From: Ornithodoros turicata
Lineage: Eukaryota > Arthropoda > Arachnida > Ixodida > Argasidae
NCBI RefSeq assembly: GCF_037126465.1
Contig: NC_088209.1
Coordinates: 5,783,947 to 5,847,946 of the forward strand
Direction of reading: 5' to 3'
Length of the DNA stretch: 64,000 nt
Shown here: positions 34,059 through 45,434 of the stretch, piece after piece
How positions within the stretch are numbered: position 1 is the first letter of the stretch
Layout of the letters: each line of letters begins with the position of its first letter
The notes under the pieces: generated by a model
Database searches by the model: none
Told to the model about the DNA's origin: nothing
Seen by the model: the letters and a program-made list of their open reading frames with translations, nothing else
Translations under genes and position numbers: made by a program

Positions 34059-35692
34059 ATTTCTTATGCAATTTGATACTTTCCGCGATTTCAATTAACT
34101 ACAGGTGGCGCCCCGAACTTCCAACATGGCGGACGAAAGGAGGTCTCTGCGGTGTCGGCTGAATTATGTTCATCTGTTTGAGGTTTAATGCCCACAAATT
34201 GACATGTTTCATGAAGACGGAATCAATTTTGCCTACTGGTCATCTCATACTGTGTGGCGTATGTTTGCATACGTCGTGAGTCGAGCGAACAAAGGGGACA
34301 TTTTAGAATCTAAGAAGTCAATGCAGGGATTAGTTGCTGAGAAAAGTGACAGAGCGCGTGTTTTGGAATGCGGATTAGTATATTCTACAAGGCAATACAT
34401 GAATTTCTCAATTTCTCCTTCGATAGTACAGTAGTATTTACATATGAGCGTTGCAATGCAGCAACAGGTCCGTTGGAAGTGTAGTGTTTCTAGGAATTAG
34501 ATGCCTCTTGTTGGCCCTTTGAGACACACGTAATCATAAAAAATTGTAATGCACACGTTAACGTTTCCATGGGCATTTGCAAGAGCTCGAGAGAACACTT
34601 CTTTGTTTGGTGTGGTAGTGACAAAACGTGCTCAAGTGATGTTAGCTTTCACTCCGGCCACGGGGGGACTAGGGGGGCTACCTATGAGCCCCCCCCTACC
34701 TGCCACGCAAATCCGAGAGAAAATAATATGAGGTGGGGGGGGGGGGGACCAGTGTGGTGATCGCGAAAGTGCTTGCAGTTTACGGCGTCTATCTAAGCAG
34801 CAACTGGTTTTCAAAGTAACTCGTGACACCACCTCATTGGTCATGGCAGTGTATACATGTAATCATATTGTGAACGTCCAACTCAACTCTTTTTTTTTTA
34901 TCCGCACGTTGCAGTGTGCACAAGTATGTGTGTGTTGTCGCATACAGGATCAGCGGGGGTGGGGAGGGGCGTGCTTTCGTGTCGAGCCCGCCCTACCTTG
35001 GAGGTCTGACTATGCCGCTGACTGTATGTCAACGTTATACGTGAATAATACATATTTTGAAAACCCTTGGCACTCATGCGTATATCTGACCCCCCTGCCT
35101 TAACACCATACATGTGTAACTGTTTAACGTATATGTCATATGCTCTGCGGCGAACATCTGAGTGCCGCAACAGATGCTTTGGCAAATTGAAGTATTCGTT
35201 TTCTGCACTGCTCTTGGTATTCACATACAACTTGGCGTGGTAACTTTATCCTCGCGAATCATTCGTTGATACGTGTGGGACATCAGACAGAAGCTGTTTC
35301 TCCCACAGACCTTCCATGGTGGAGGCTCGGCTATGCCGCATTAGTACGGTGATATTGTTTGTTTACTTTGCCTGAGGTCCGAAAATGCATACGTGTCAAC
35401 GTGACAAAGAAATTCCGGTTGCTCGTTCTGTATTACTAAGATTAATATTAAGATAAATTTGTGGTGAGAGAGCTAATCAGGAAACTCGTGCGATGGGTCG
35501 ACACGTGGGGTTCCGTACCGTTCTTCTTGTTTAGAAAACTATTAAAAGAAAGCGTGCGGTATTTCCAACAGACTCAGAAGAAACTAGTAATGCAACATTC
35601 ATCTTTTCGATTTGGATGCACTCTTTCTTTCCGGCTTTCTGTCCATAAGCAAGAGAAACGTGTACCGCCGTACCGCTTCCCTGTCCGGGCGC
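34059..35692. other. No gene recognised
   Basis: Simple G and T runs (34736-34748, 34890-34900) are present, but I saw no exon or clear repeat boundary. Confidence 0.35.
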
Positions 35693-35701
35693 GCTGGGAG
35701 C

Positions 35702-36514
35702 CAGACTTGTACAAAATACTGCGCAAAAGTATTTAAAATAAGATACTAAATACTCTACGAAAAAAGTATTTAAAATAGAGTACAAAATACTCAAAGCTGA
35801 AAGTAATTTGAGTAGAGTACTAAATACTCTAAGAAGTATTTAAGATACTCTTTAAAGTACTTTAGTATTAGCAGTAAGTGAAACGCGTATTCTGAACGTG
35901 GCCTTACAAATGAAAGGAATAAACTTCATGAGTCATGCATATCTTTCATTTGCAACGTCTTGGTGTCAAGTAATGTTTGGTGAACTTTGGTGAACCCAAG
36001 TAAACTTTGTTGATATATTCTGACCGAAAACTTCGTAATCCCTCCTGTATGTCGGTTCGGGTCTTTCATCCTCTGGTACGTGTTTATTGCTTTGATGACC
36101 AAGGAAATAAATGCCGGGATTATCTTGTACCTAATCCCCTGGTGATTCACCTGGCAATATGAATAGGAACGGTTTTCTGACGAAGTTGGTTATTGACATG
36201 CAAGGCCAGGCTTGGGACCAGCCTATTGTACAAGAGGATAAATGACAGATTCGCGAATTCCCGAAAAAAGAAAAAGAAGAAAACGCGGGTTAGATTCCAG
36301 TGAGCTGAAAATCTCGGCACGGCGGGAAGCGTGCTGGATATGGCTTAACGAGGAAGGAAAGTATTTTGAGTACTGAGTAGCAAATACCGAAAAAAGTATT
36401 TTAAATACATTAAAAATACTTGTCGCAAAAAGTATTGAGTAGAGTACCAAAATACCGGAAAAAGTATTTAAAATACTATATTTTGAGTACGTACTCAAGA
36501 TACGTACAAGTCTG
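35702..36514. mobile_element. hAT-like MITE with AAAGTATTTAAAATACTC subterminal arrays
   Basis: The ends CAGACTTGTACAAAATACT and its approximate inverse (ending TACAAGTCTG) enclose 813 bp. Both ends are filled with repeated 'AAGTATTTAAAATA' motifs, a known style of hAT non-autonomous element. The flanks GCTGGGAG and GCTGGGAC agree at 7 of 8 bases, with a one-base offset at the left, so the duplication is likely but imperfect. Confidence 0.6.
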
Positions 36515-36740
36515 GCTGGGACCTCCACTCGCAGCTTTTCCGTGGCTACGGCTTCGCTGGAATCGCGACAACGAAACCATGACAACAGATACACAGATAC
36601 GGTATTCTTACCATATACTGAAATCAATAATAATGTATTGGCGGCATGCCGCTAAAAAATTGTCGACTATTTTTTTACCTGGAGCGGCAGTAGATTCCAT
36701 ATTCCAACTCCGAAGTATAGAATAATACGAGTACCATAAA

Positions 36741-39210
36741 ATGCCCATTTCCACCGACGTCCCAAATCAACCAAAAGCTCGTTTCATCCGAAAAAATGTT
36801 CGGAGGTTCTGGGCTCTCGGTTGATCTGGGCACGCGGGTGGCAGTGACCCATATCCCCCAAAAGCTCTTTTCATCCGAGTGCCCAGAACCACCGAAAGCG
36901 GGATACTTGAAAGAACACGATTCCTCTGTTTGTCAGGGAGAGGAGGAAGGCTGAGCGGTTTTTCGGTGTGCGGGAATCCAATCCTGCAACTGAGTCAGAA
37001 GTGAAGTTTGCAAAGGAAAGGTATTATTGATGTCGATCGCGTACAAGAAATGATCCAATCCGAACAGAGAGATATTTTCCATGTGAGTGACAGAGCTCCA
37101 AGCACTGTGTAGGTCATCAGAGTGGAAAGCAAATATAGTAACAAAGCGCCCACTTCACAGGTCTCGAAGAAGGTTACAAAAAGGACCTCCTCCTTTACTT
37201 TTCTTTTACGCGTTCTGTTAATACAGTTCAGACGTTCAGAAAACACGCTATTAACCGACTGAAACAACCCCTAGCTTGCAAACAGTATGAATTCATGAAA
37301 CCAACATATCGTCTGAACTGTCGATCTCCTCTGAAGGCGCTTGAGGTTTGTTTGTTTTCCGCCGTCCCGCTAAATGTTCCAGCCACAGAACATACCACTC
37401 CCACCATGCTCTTTTTCCGTGAATCATGACGCGAACTTCAATGACCTTCCGAAGATAGTGCTTCTCCCGTCAGCAACGTGCATACCAATAAAATTCATTT
37501 TCGGGATACCTCTCCGTTCAGATCACTTCTTGAACACGATCTCATTTGTACACACCGAGTGTCGTGTCATTTCTATCCAACTACGATCAAGCTTCTTTAA
37601 TATAGATCTCGTGTATCAGCTCTCATATTTATATTAGTCATATATGTTACATCTCTAAGGAGAATTATTAGTAAGCAGGGGAACAAAGGAAGCTGTGCAA
37701 ATCAACGGACCGCATACCTCATGCTAGAGAACATTTCGGGCACCGGATGAGCAGCAGTCAGGAACCCACGTGACCCTCTCTGGCGAGTTGAAGGAAGTAC
37801 AGCTCGAAGCAGAGTTAACTGGAACGCCACTTCGACCGCTGAATCGGGAAGAGAATCACCCTAGCAGCGCTTAGGAGAAATAAAGGGAAATAATGTTTCC
37901 ACTGTCCTACTTATGGCGAATTGTGGTGGTCATTTAATTACAACACTGCCTGGCGCTCGGAAATTGCTAGGTCGGCTCCGGAGCTGGATCATGTGACAGT
38001 TGCCACCCGAACATGAGTGCCAGGGATCTGGCGGTTTTAGGATCAGGATCAGGCTCGCCTCATCCCTTTTGAATCAGGGCAGAGTTTGTACGCTTGGACC
38101 ACGCTAGAGCCATCGCGGTCGCCTGTCTTCGGGTTCCGTCGTCTGTTAAATCACGTGAACTTCGACGTGCGGTCCAATGAGAGCACTCGCCACCGTTGCA
38201 GTGCGGATTTGACGACACCGGATATAGTTGGGCAACCCGCTGCTCGATCGTTTCGAGACCGGACGAAAAAAGTAATAGCTGGGAAATTCCGGGCGCACGG
38301 AAAGTGCCACGCGAACATGCAAGATTGCTTGACTGCTTGGGATCTGGCAAAAAAAAAAAAAAAGGAAAAGAAAAGTTGCCACCAAATGACCACCACTCGC
38401 CATGATGCTGCGAGGTTGTCCGCCTTGTCATGAGTTGTTGACTCGGCATTACTCTCACCGGTGGTTATCATCGCGATGTTTGTTTGGGTTTGAGACGATT
38501 ATGTAAAGGTGTATGCTGGCCGATATCACGCGGATACGATGCTGTTATCTCATTGATACGCGCAAAGTTGGACAGCAACTCCAATAAATTTTCCACTAGA
38601 CCCCGTGCATCCTCATTTGTTTTATCACAAATCTGAAAATGCCCCACTGAGCGAACGCGACCGCTTTCGCGTGTATCAATGAGATAAAGGCATCGTATCC
38701 GTGCGATATCAGCCGGCATACACCTTCACATAATCGCCGCAAACACAAACAAACATCGCGACGATAACCACAGCTAAGGGCAATGCCGAGTCAATAGCTC
38801 ATGGCAAGGCTTACACCTCCACAGCAACACAACCATAGTGGGACAGTCGGAACACTATTTGCCTTTATTTCTCGTAAGGGCCGCTAGGGTTGCTCTCTCC
38901 CCGAGTTTAGCTCCGGCTGCTCCGCCAGTCGAAGTGGCGTTCCAGTTAACTCTGACTCGAGATGTACATCGGATTCCCGCATACTTGGGAACCGCTCGCC
39001 CTTCCTCCTCTCCCTGTTAAACGGTGGGCGCGTGTCCTTTGAAGTATCCCGCTTTCGGTGGTTCTGGGCGCTTGGATGAAAAGATCACTTGGGGGATATG
39101 GGTCACTGCCACCCGCATGCCCAGATCAACCGAAAGCCCAGAACCTCCGAACATTTTTTTGGAGGAAATGAGCTTTTGGTTGAATTGGGACGTCGGTGGA
39201 AATGGGCGTT
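36741..39210. mobile_element. Large nested snapback structure
   Basis: The outer arms (about 36741-36990 and 38952-39210) are inverted copies. Shared blocks include CCCATTTCCACCGACGTCCC, ATGTTCGGAGGTTCTGGGC, GGGTGGCAGTGACCCATATC and ACCACCGAAAGCGGGATACTT. The homology resumes with an inner pair (about 37812-37960 against 38810-38950), with AGAGTTAACTGGAACGCCAC in common. The left arm is therefore split by an insertion of about 820 bp (36991-37811). A separate foldback occupies the centre. No protein was recognised. Confidence 0.7.
38421..38812. mobile_element. Foldback element nested in the centre of the larger snapback
   Basis: The two arms, about 145 bp each (38421-38569 and 38669-38812), share GGTTATCATCGCGATGTTTG / CAAACATCGCGACGATAACC and TATCTCATTGATACGCG / CGCGTGTATCAATGAGATA. 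The arm ends CCTTGTCATGAG / CTCATGGCAAGG mark the outer limits. It is non-coding. Confidence 0.7.
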
Positions 39211-39639
39211 TGGAGGATATGACCTGCTACCGCCGAGGTTTGTGCTATCAGTTGTTAATATGTTTAAGAGCGTAAATAGTATCCCGGATGAAGAAGAATA
39301 TTTTGCGAACATGATGATTCTTACAGACCCCTTTTGTAGACGTGCAAGAGCAGTCAGATAGGACTTATATGTGCAACCCCATCCTTCCAGACATTGTGTG
39401 TTGTGAGTCTGAATGTAACTGAAATACAATAATCTAATTACTTGACTGGGAAATATGTTCCTACATTTAATCAATACATGGCAGCCGTATGCAAGTTTCT
39501 TTTGTACTGCTGTTACGTGTGGCCTCCGTGATAGTGTATTACCAAAACTATTACGAAGGTACTTGACTCGATATGATTGTAGTATCACGGTATAGCATAC
39601 AGTAACCGAAAAAGTATTCGCACCTCTCTAGGCCAGAGC

Positions 39640-40018
39640 AGTGTGAAATATAATGTACGTGATTTTGGATGTGTTTAAGGTAAGTTTATCATAAAATGAC
39701 CACTTTTCTAACTCTCGACGATTTTTAACACTACTTCTACTAATCTGGTCCAAATTTTTATAAGAGTAAAACAAACTTGTGTCGTCCGCGTAAAAGAACG
39801 GAGATAAGCCTTTAAGGCATTAGGGAGATCGTTAATGAATAGAGAGAATAAGATTGGCCCTAATACAGACCCTTACTTGTTCGTACTTCGATAATACGCC
39901 ACTAGTTTTGACCCCTAAATACGTAGTGTTCTCATTTGTCCAAAAGAATATTATAACTAACTGTGTCAAAGGCCTTCTTTAGGTCTAAAAAGATAACTAG
40001 GGCTGAATTATTAAGTTG
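39640..40018 (-). pseudogene. LINE reverse transcriptase fragment
   Basis: The minus strand near 39960-40005 encodes ALVIFLDLKKAFDTV, the catalytic-palm A motif of non-LTR reverse transcriptases (FxDLxKAFDxV). Sequence further along (SVLGPILFSLFINDL, about 39835-39880) matches the next RT block (QGSxLGPxLFxLFINDL). Stops and frame changes break the domain. It ends abruptly at the foldback MITE that starts at 40029. Confidence 0.7.
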
Positions 40019-40028
40019 ACTGACTGCC

Positions 40029-40288
40029 ACACTCTAAAAACAGAACTTCACCGCATAGCACGCTGTGCGCCAACCATTGCCACGAATTATAGGGTTATCG
40101 CTTCTGAGTCGAAGATGGAGGTGGGCGTACGCCTTTTTGTGACAATTTGGATATATGAAGATTGCCACATAAAGGCGTACGCCCCCCTCTCTCTTCGAAT
40201 CAGAAGCGATAACCTTGGCAATGGCAAGCATTCTTGGCAATGGTTGGCGCACCGCGTGCTATGCGGTGAAGTTCGGTTTTTAGAGTGC
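40029..40288. mobile_element. GAACTTCACCGCATAGCAC foldback MITE, copy 2
   Basis: The 260-bp palindrome starts ACACTCTAAAAACAGAACTT and ends AAGTTCGGTTTTTAGAGTG. The centre carries GTGGGCGTACGCCTTTTTGT and its inverse. It interrupts the LINE fragment on its left. Confidence 0.8.
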
Positions 40289-40450
40289 AGTGTCGCACTT
40301 GAAGTGAACTTTCCTGATCTAAACCCGTGCTTATTGATTTACTTGAATTGAATTGAGTTGAATTTACTTATTGACGTGAGTACCGAAATCGGACGATAAT
40401 TACTAAGGACAAAGGGATTAATTGTCGGCTTTAAATACAGGGACTACCCC

Positions 40451-40702
40451 ACACTCTTAAAAATGAACTTCACCGCATAGCACGCTCCTAGCCAAACATT
40501 ATGTCGAATGATATCGTTATCTGCCCCGATTTGTTGAAAACGGGAGGCGTACGCCTTTTTTGTGACACTTATGCTGTTCATAATTGTCACAAAAAAGGCG
40601 TACGCCTCCCGTTTTCAACAAATCAGGGCAGATAACTATATCATTCGAGATGATGGTTGGCTAGGAGCGTGCTATGCGGTGAAGTTCATTTTTAAGAGTG
40701 TA
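40451..40702. mobile_element. GAACTTCACCGCATAGCAC foldback MITE, copy 3 (best preserved)
   Basis: The 252-bp near-perfect palindrome starts ACACTCTTAAAAATGAACTT and ends AAGTTCATTTTTAAGAGTGT. Inner blocks GATTTGTTGAAAACGGGAGG and its inverse match almost fully. No target duplication could be read with certainty. Confidence 0.85.
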
Positions 40703-40713
40703 CTTTACTGTAG

Positions 40714-41133
40714 TGAACTTCACAAGGGTGTGCGATCGAGCTATTATCGAACGTAATCGTCAAGTTTTGTGCAGTAATCGGCGGCTTTGTTGCTCACAGG
40801 CGGCTGGCGGAGCGCACGCCTTTGTTGGTGACAATTTTGCGCGTATACGTTCATATCCTCAAAGGGGGCGTACGCCCCCACTCTATCCTCAAATCAGAAG
40901 CGATGCTCATTCGGTGTCGTGCAAACGGATCTTCAGCACATAGCACGCTGAGGGACAACCGACCGTTATCATTCATGATTTGTGGAAAGCGTGGGGCGTG
41001 CGTCCTTTTGTGACAAATGTAACTTCGTAAGTGTTACAAAGAAACGTATGCATCCCGTTATCAACAAATCAGGGCAGAGGACGACGTCATTCTGGATTGC
41101 GGTCGGCTAGTTGAGTGCTATGCGGTGAAGTTC
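40714..41133. mobile_element. GAACTTCACCGCATAGCAC-family foldback, copy 4 (two tandem palindromes)
   Basis: The outer left end is GTGAACTTCACAAGGGTGTG. Two imperfect palindromes follow, one around GGGGGCGTACGCCCCC (about 40866-40881) and one around 41000-41040. The right end is GTGCTATGCGGTGAAGTTC. An inverted copy of the whole segment lies at 52397-52796. Confidence 0.75.
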
Positions 41134-41161
41134 TTTTTTTTCTTTTTGGCTACGGCACTAT

Positions 41162-41302
41162 GTCCAGGAAGAAATGGTCCAGGAAGAAATGGTCCCGGAA
41201 AAAATGGTCCCGGAAAAAATGGTCCCGGAAGAAATGGTCCCGGAAGGAATGGTCCCGGAAGAAATGGTCCCAGGCGGAGAGGGCGGAAAAAATGGTCCCG
41301 AC
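41162..41302. repeat. Left minisatellite inverted repeat of the MULE
   Basis: There are seven direct copies of a 15-bp unit, then a variant unit with an extra GGCGGAGAGGGCG, then GGTCCCGA. The order of variants mirrors that of the right array. A 15-bp period is five codons, so open frames run through it, but they are only a by-product of the repeat. Confidence 0.85.
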
Positions 41303-41514
41303 TTCTTTTTTTAAGGTCTTCCGCTTGGAATCCCACTTCCACTTCAGTACACATTCGTCATGTGGTCTATATTGATCAGTGCGTATTTTAACGATGTAAG
41401 AGCATTTTAGGCTCGCTAAGTGCGATTATTTGAAGCGGAGCCAAATTCACAATGTTGTATGAGATCGCAATACAGGGTATAGGACCTTTCGGTGCATGAC
41501 ATTTTGCTGCACAT

Positions 41515-41615
41515 CCGCTGCACATTTCGGAGCACGGACGTCTCGGTGCACGGACATTCCAGAGCTCGGACATTTCGGTGCACGGATATCTCGGTGCAAA
41601 GTCGTTTCGCCGTGT
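41515..41615. repeat. Degenerate tandem repeat inside the MULE
   Basis: Units of about 20 bp carry CGGTGCACGGACATT-like sequence. They are repeated about five times with substitutions, upstream of the transposase gene. Confidence 0.55.
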
Positions 41616-42856
41616 ATCCGCTTTAGGCGCAACTGCGTGTGTCCGTGGGCAGTGAGAGGGGCGCGGTTACACGGTCGAATACGGACTACTTCATTAACCC
41701 CATACACCCCGATAGTTCGCCCTCGGCCGACTTCTCTCAGTGTCATTTAATGTAATCTTTGCTAGGCGGCATTCTTTCGCGTGTTTTCGCTTTTGTTTGC
41801 GAGAGTTAAAACCACCTGCCTCTGTGGGATTGGTGTCCGTCTCCTTAGAGCTACACGGGGACTAACTATAGTCCAACTTCGGAGTCACGTGGTTACGAGA
41901 TTCGGTTCCTGTCAACGGCAGAGGCCCATCCATTCCTATCATTCTTTTTTATTTCCTTTTTTTTTGGGGGGGGGGGGGTCGAAAAGACCTTTTGTCGTAG
42001 CGGCCAGCACACGTGTTCTGGTACAAATAGCTACGTTGGGACAGTTTGTTCCCCCACGAAAAAAGTAAAAGAATGCCACAGAAAGCATTGACCACGGACA
42101 CTTGAAAATCCGGACAAAAAACGCAATGAGGGCGTTGAGTCACCTTAAACGCTTTCAGGTTGCTGTAAGTGGAATCTCCTTTACATGCTTCTTTGTCCTG
42201 GGTTTTCGTGCTTTGATGTATTCTAAACTTTCATGTGGGGCTACTGTTCCGCTGACTCTGACCCCGGCCGTCGGGTTACTGACCCTGTTTGTTCTCGGAA
42301 ATGTGGTGGAAGGAAATGAGCTATTCTTGCATCCGTCGGTATATATTTGGGGTTAGCAAATGTTTCTGGACAGTTAGAGTCTTGGAGCACCGAGAGACAT
42401 CGTTTCATCTCCAGTCCAACTGGTAAGCATGATGTTTTATGATATCGTTCTATTTTGTGATTATCGAATTCCTTGGCACGTAATGTTAATGGTTGATGTA
42501 ACGGTGTTGACATTCACATCACCAGGAGGTAGAATTCTTACCTTACTTCGAAGGGTGTAGAGCAGAAGCTAGACTTTGCATATGAAGTACACGGCACCCA
42601 AAATGAGCTATACGTTGTTTTATCGTTCTGTTAAGTTTACTTCCACTACGGTTCAACCCAATTCAGTTCAAGTATTTATTTTAACGGCGCCTGTGAACTA
42701 CCAACGGGATTATACAGCAAATTTATTAACATGACCACGATGATTTACAATGCACTGCTATTTGAGACACTTATAATGTTCGCTTCCTGTTCGCTTCATG
42801 TTTTATTCAGTAGTACCTTTCACGCATTTTCAGATTTCTGACCCGTGTTTCCAAGC

Positions 42857-44311
42857 ATGGAAATTTTAGAGTCCAACAAAGGAGGTGACAAACTGTGCGT
42901 GGGTGGTTACCTGTATACGAAACACAAGCCAGTGGCCTCGGGGACCCGCTGGCGCTGTGTCAGGCGGCGCACTGGTTGCAAAGGAGCTGTGGTGTGCAGT
43001 GGAGAGGGTGGAGACGATTGCAGGGTGAGCGCATCTCACGACCATCCACCCGACAGCGGCGCCGTCAACATTGCCAAGGCTCGGTGCAGGATGAAGAACA
43101 TGGCGATGTCATCGACAGAACGGCCAGCTGCAATTGTTGCTCAAGCCACCGTGTGCCTTACTGCTGGGGAGAAGACATTGCTCATATGCGAAGACAGCCT
43201 GAAGCGATGTGTTCGTGCTCAGAGGTCTTCGATTTATCCACCTCAACCAGCGTCCCTCCGTGAGCTTATAATCGATGGTGACTGGGCATTGACGAGTGGC
43301 TCCACCCCAGAACGTTTCTTGATCTATGACAACGGACCCGACGCGGAGAACCGACTCGTTGTGTTCGCGGCAGTAAGTGGGCTCAGGCTTTTAAGTGAGA
43401 GCATGTTATGGTTCATGGACGGGAACTTCGATGTTGCCCCGAAGCTATTCACACAGCTTTATTTCATTTTAGCTCCTCTTGGAGACAGCGCTGTATCAGT
43501 TGTGTACGCTTTCATGACGTCAAAAACGCAGGAAGCGTATGAGGAACTTTTTCAAGCCGTCGTCGATGCGTGCAGTGCCCAGGGTATGATGCCCTCACCA
43601 GATGTCGTCATCACGGACTTCGAAAAAGGCGCCATGAACGCAGTGAAGGCCATCTTGGGTGAAGAAGTACAAACAAGAGGCTGCTTCTTTCACTTATGTC
43701 AAAGTACGTACTCAAAGATCCAGCAACTGGGACTGGCTTCGAGGTATCAAGACGACGAGGATTTTCGTCACTTTATCGGCATGCTGGATGGCCTGGCCTT
43801 CCTTCCCCTTGATGACGTTGAGGCAGGGATGAACTTCGTGAAGGCCGTCGCTCCAGAAGGGGTGGAAGCTGTTATCGCATACTTTGATGAGACGTACGTG
43901 AACGGGACATACCGACACGTTGGAAGACTAGACGAAAACCCCCGGATTCGTCGCACACCACCTCGGTTTCCACCGGAAGTGTGGAACGTCCATGAAGCTA
44001 CATTGGAAGGTGGCGCCAGAACGAACAACCACTCAGAGGCATGGAATAGAAGATTCAGCAGTCTGGTAGGCCATTCCCACCCCACAGTATGGCGAGCAAT
44101 AGCCACACTGCGCCTGGAGCACTCAGCGGTAGAAGGAAAGATGACGCAGTCACTAGCCGGCGCTCCACCCGCAAAGAGGCAAAGGACCACCACCCTACAG
44201 TTGCAGGAAAGGCTTCGACGTCTCTGCCAAGATTTTGTAGACGACAGGAGGACTCTGGAAAGCTTTCTGAGGGGTGTGGGACACGCTGTGCGTTTGCGTG
44301 CTCGCACATAA
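42857..44311 (+). CDS. FLYWCH zinc finger plus MULE transposase
   Basis: A 484-residue protein reads from the first ATG (AAGCATGG, good context) to TAA. Residues about 8-63 form a FLYWCH finger: KGGDKLCVGGYLY, WRC and TGCKGA cysteines, and a final H-D-H. The MULE catalytic domain follows. It has FMDGNFDVAP (D about 188), VVITDFEKGAM (D about 254), a CFFHLCQS cysteine/histidine block (about 276-281) and NNHSEAWNRRF (E about 394), giving a complete DDE triad. An A/R/K-rich tail ends the protein. There is no frameshift or internal stop, unlike nearly every other mobile gene here. FLYWCH+MULE proteins are typical of animal Mutator-like elements; domestication is an alternative. Confidence 0.88.
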   Translation: MEILESNKGGDKLCVGGYLYTKHKPVASGTRWRCVRRRTGCKGAVVCSGEGGDDCRVSASHDHPPDSGAVNIAKARCRMKNMAMSSTERPAAIVAQATVCLTAGEKTLLICEDSLKRCVRAQRSSIYPPQPASLRELIIDGDWALTSGSTPERFLIYDNGPDAENRLVVFAAVSGLRLLSESMLWFMDGNFDVAPKLFTQLYFILAPLGDSAVSVVYAFMTSKTQEAYEELFQAVVDACSAQGMMPSPDVVITDFEKGAMNAVKAILGEEVQTRGCFFHLCQSTYSKIQQLGLASRYQDDEDFRHFIGMLDGLAFLPLDDVEAGMNFVKAVAPEGVEAVIAYFDETYVNGTYRHVGRLDENPRIRRTPPRFPPEVWNVHEATLEGGARTNNHSEAWNRRFSSLVGHSHPTVWRAIATLRLEHSAVEGKMTQSLAGAPPAKRQRTTTLQLQERLRRLCQDFVDDRRTLESFLRGVGHAVRLRART

Positions 44312-44352
44312 GTCGCGTGCTTCTAAGTTTCGGACATGACTTGTTGTCGCAC

Positions 44353-44358
44353 AATAAA
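44353..44358 (+). terminator. Polyadenylation signal of the MULE transposase gene
   Basis: AATAAA lies 41 nt after the stop codon, well before the right terminal array, so the transcript would end inside the element. Confidence 0.6.
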
Positions 44359-44922
44359 TGAGCGAGTTCGAAGTTTTTGGCACTGAGTTTGAATGTAGTC
44401 TTTTTTTACTAATTTTTATTTCGTTATACACTGTCGCTGGAAATCAAATTCACGAAAAATGCATCGTATGGCTCTGCCGTACAACTTTCTATTCACAACA
44501 GGCACAAATTTTCATTAATTAAAATAGTCAATTACGGTAACTCATAAATGACTGCTCTGGCACTGAATAACAAGTTGCGGCCGTCATTAGTTTTGATGGG
44601 AAAGCACTTGCCCGCGAAGCCTCATGTGCACGGTTTCGGTTTCGAATTTGCCTACCAGACGTCATGGGTACGTCAGAGTGACGTTCCCCTGATAGAGGTC
44701 TATTACAAGCGAATTCGGAATCATTCCTTGTCTTTCCCATAAGTATAAGTGCGCAATAACGCTTCTCTCGACCACCCGGAAGTACTTTTATTTTAATTTT
44801 TTCGTCAATTAATTAAGTATCAAGCATCGTTAAGCTATTTTACTTAATGAAATAAGGGTGAATTGTCAATGAGGAAATCTTTCTTTACACTGCTTACGGA
44901 GCAAGCACGCGAAGCTTTGGAC

Positions 44923-45047
44923 TCGGGACCATTTTTTCCGCCCTCTCCGCCTGGGACCATTTCTTCCGGGACCACTTTTTCCGGGACCATTTCTTCCGGG
45001 ACCATTTCTTCCGGGACCATTTTTTCCGGGACCATTTCTTCCGGAAC
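44923..45047. repeat. Right minisatellite inverted repeat of the MULE
   Basis: The array is the mirror image of 41162-41302. TCGGGACC is followed by the long variant unit, then 15-bp units (GGGACCATTTCTTCC), and it ends CCGGAACCC. The number and order of units match the left array closely. Confidence 0.85.
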
Positions 45048-45099
45048 CCGGCTACCTTACTGGGTCCCATTCGTCAGTCGTCCCAGTGGGCAGTCACCA

Positions 45100-45434
45100 C
45101 TACGCTCCTCCGCTTTCACCACGCTTCGAACCTTGTCAACGCCTTGTGATTGTGTGACCGTGTGTGGGACTTTTCAGTTTTAGTTTTGTGTTCTTCGTTT
45201 TCCTTTTCTTTTCTTCTTTGTCTTCTCCTTTTCTTCCCTTCTTTTTCTTTCCCTTTTCTTTCCTCCCCTTTTTTCCTACTACGAGATGAACATTCCAGGA
45301 CACGACAGAGATAAATTGCTGCACAGGGCCAGCAAGTTGTTGATGCATATCAGAAAACCATACAGAAATACGATGGTTGCGAAAAATGTTCGTTTACTTT
45401 TTTGTTAGCCGCCACCGCAGCGAACGACGCCACG
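45100..45434. repeat. Flanking segment duplicated (inverted) at 52060-52385
   Basis: The sequence from about CCGCTTTCACCACGCTTCGAA through the T/C-rich tract to GAACGACGCCACG is repeated in inverse orientation at 52060-52385 with few differences. At its right end it switches abruptly to half of a foldback MITE. Confidence 0.8.

Larger units (their letters stand above)
41148..45055 (+). mobile_element. Mutator-like (MULE) transposon with minisatellite terminal inverted repeats
   Basis: The element is about 3.9 kb. Its ends are inverted arrays of a 15-bp unit (GGTCCCGGAAGAAAT). Seven units plus one longer variant lie at 41162-41302, and the mirror image lies at 44923-45047. An intact transposase gene lies between. 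GGCTAC occurs just outside both arrays (41148-41153 and 45050-45055) and may be part of a target duplication. The interior also holds a degenerate tandem repeat (41515-41615) and a G run at 41966-41978. The same flanking DNA occurs inverted without this element at 52.06-52.80 kb, which helps to define its limits. Confidence 0.75.

Noticed and set aside
38421..38812. CRISPR-like or clustered regularly spaced repeat
   Set aside because: It is one pair of inverted arms in a eukaryotic genome, with no regular direct repeats or spacers.
41118..41391. Open frames encoding repeated SRKKW or PGPFL peptides
   Set aside because: They are translations of the 15-bp minisatellite, whose period is five codons. 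The same occurs at 44844-45183.
42845..42856. Four extra N-terminal codons on the MULE transposase
   Set aside because: They begin with GTG. The ATG at 42857 has a purine at -3 and G at +4.
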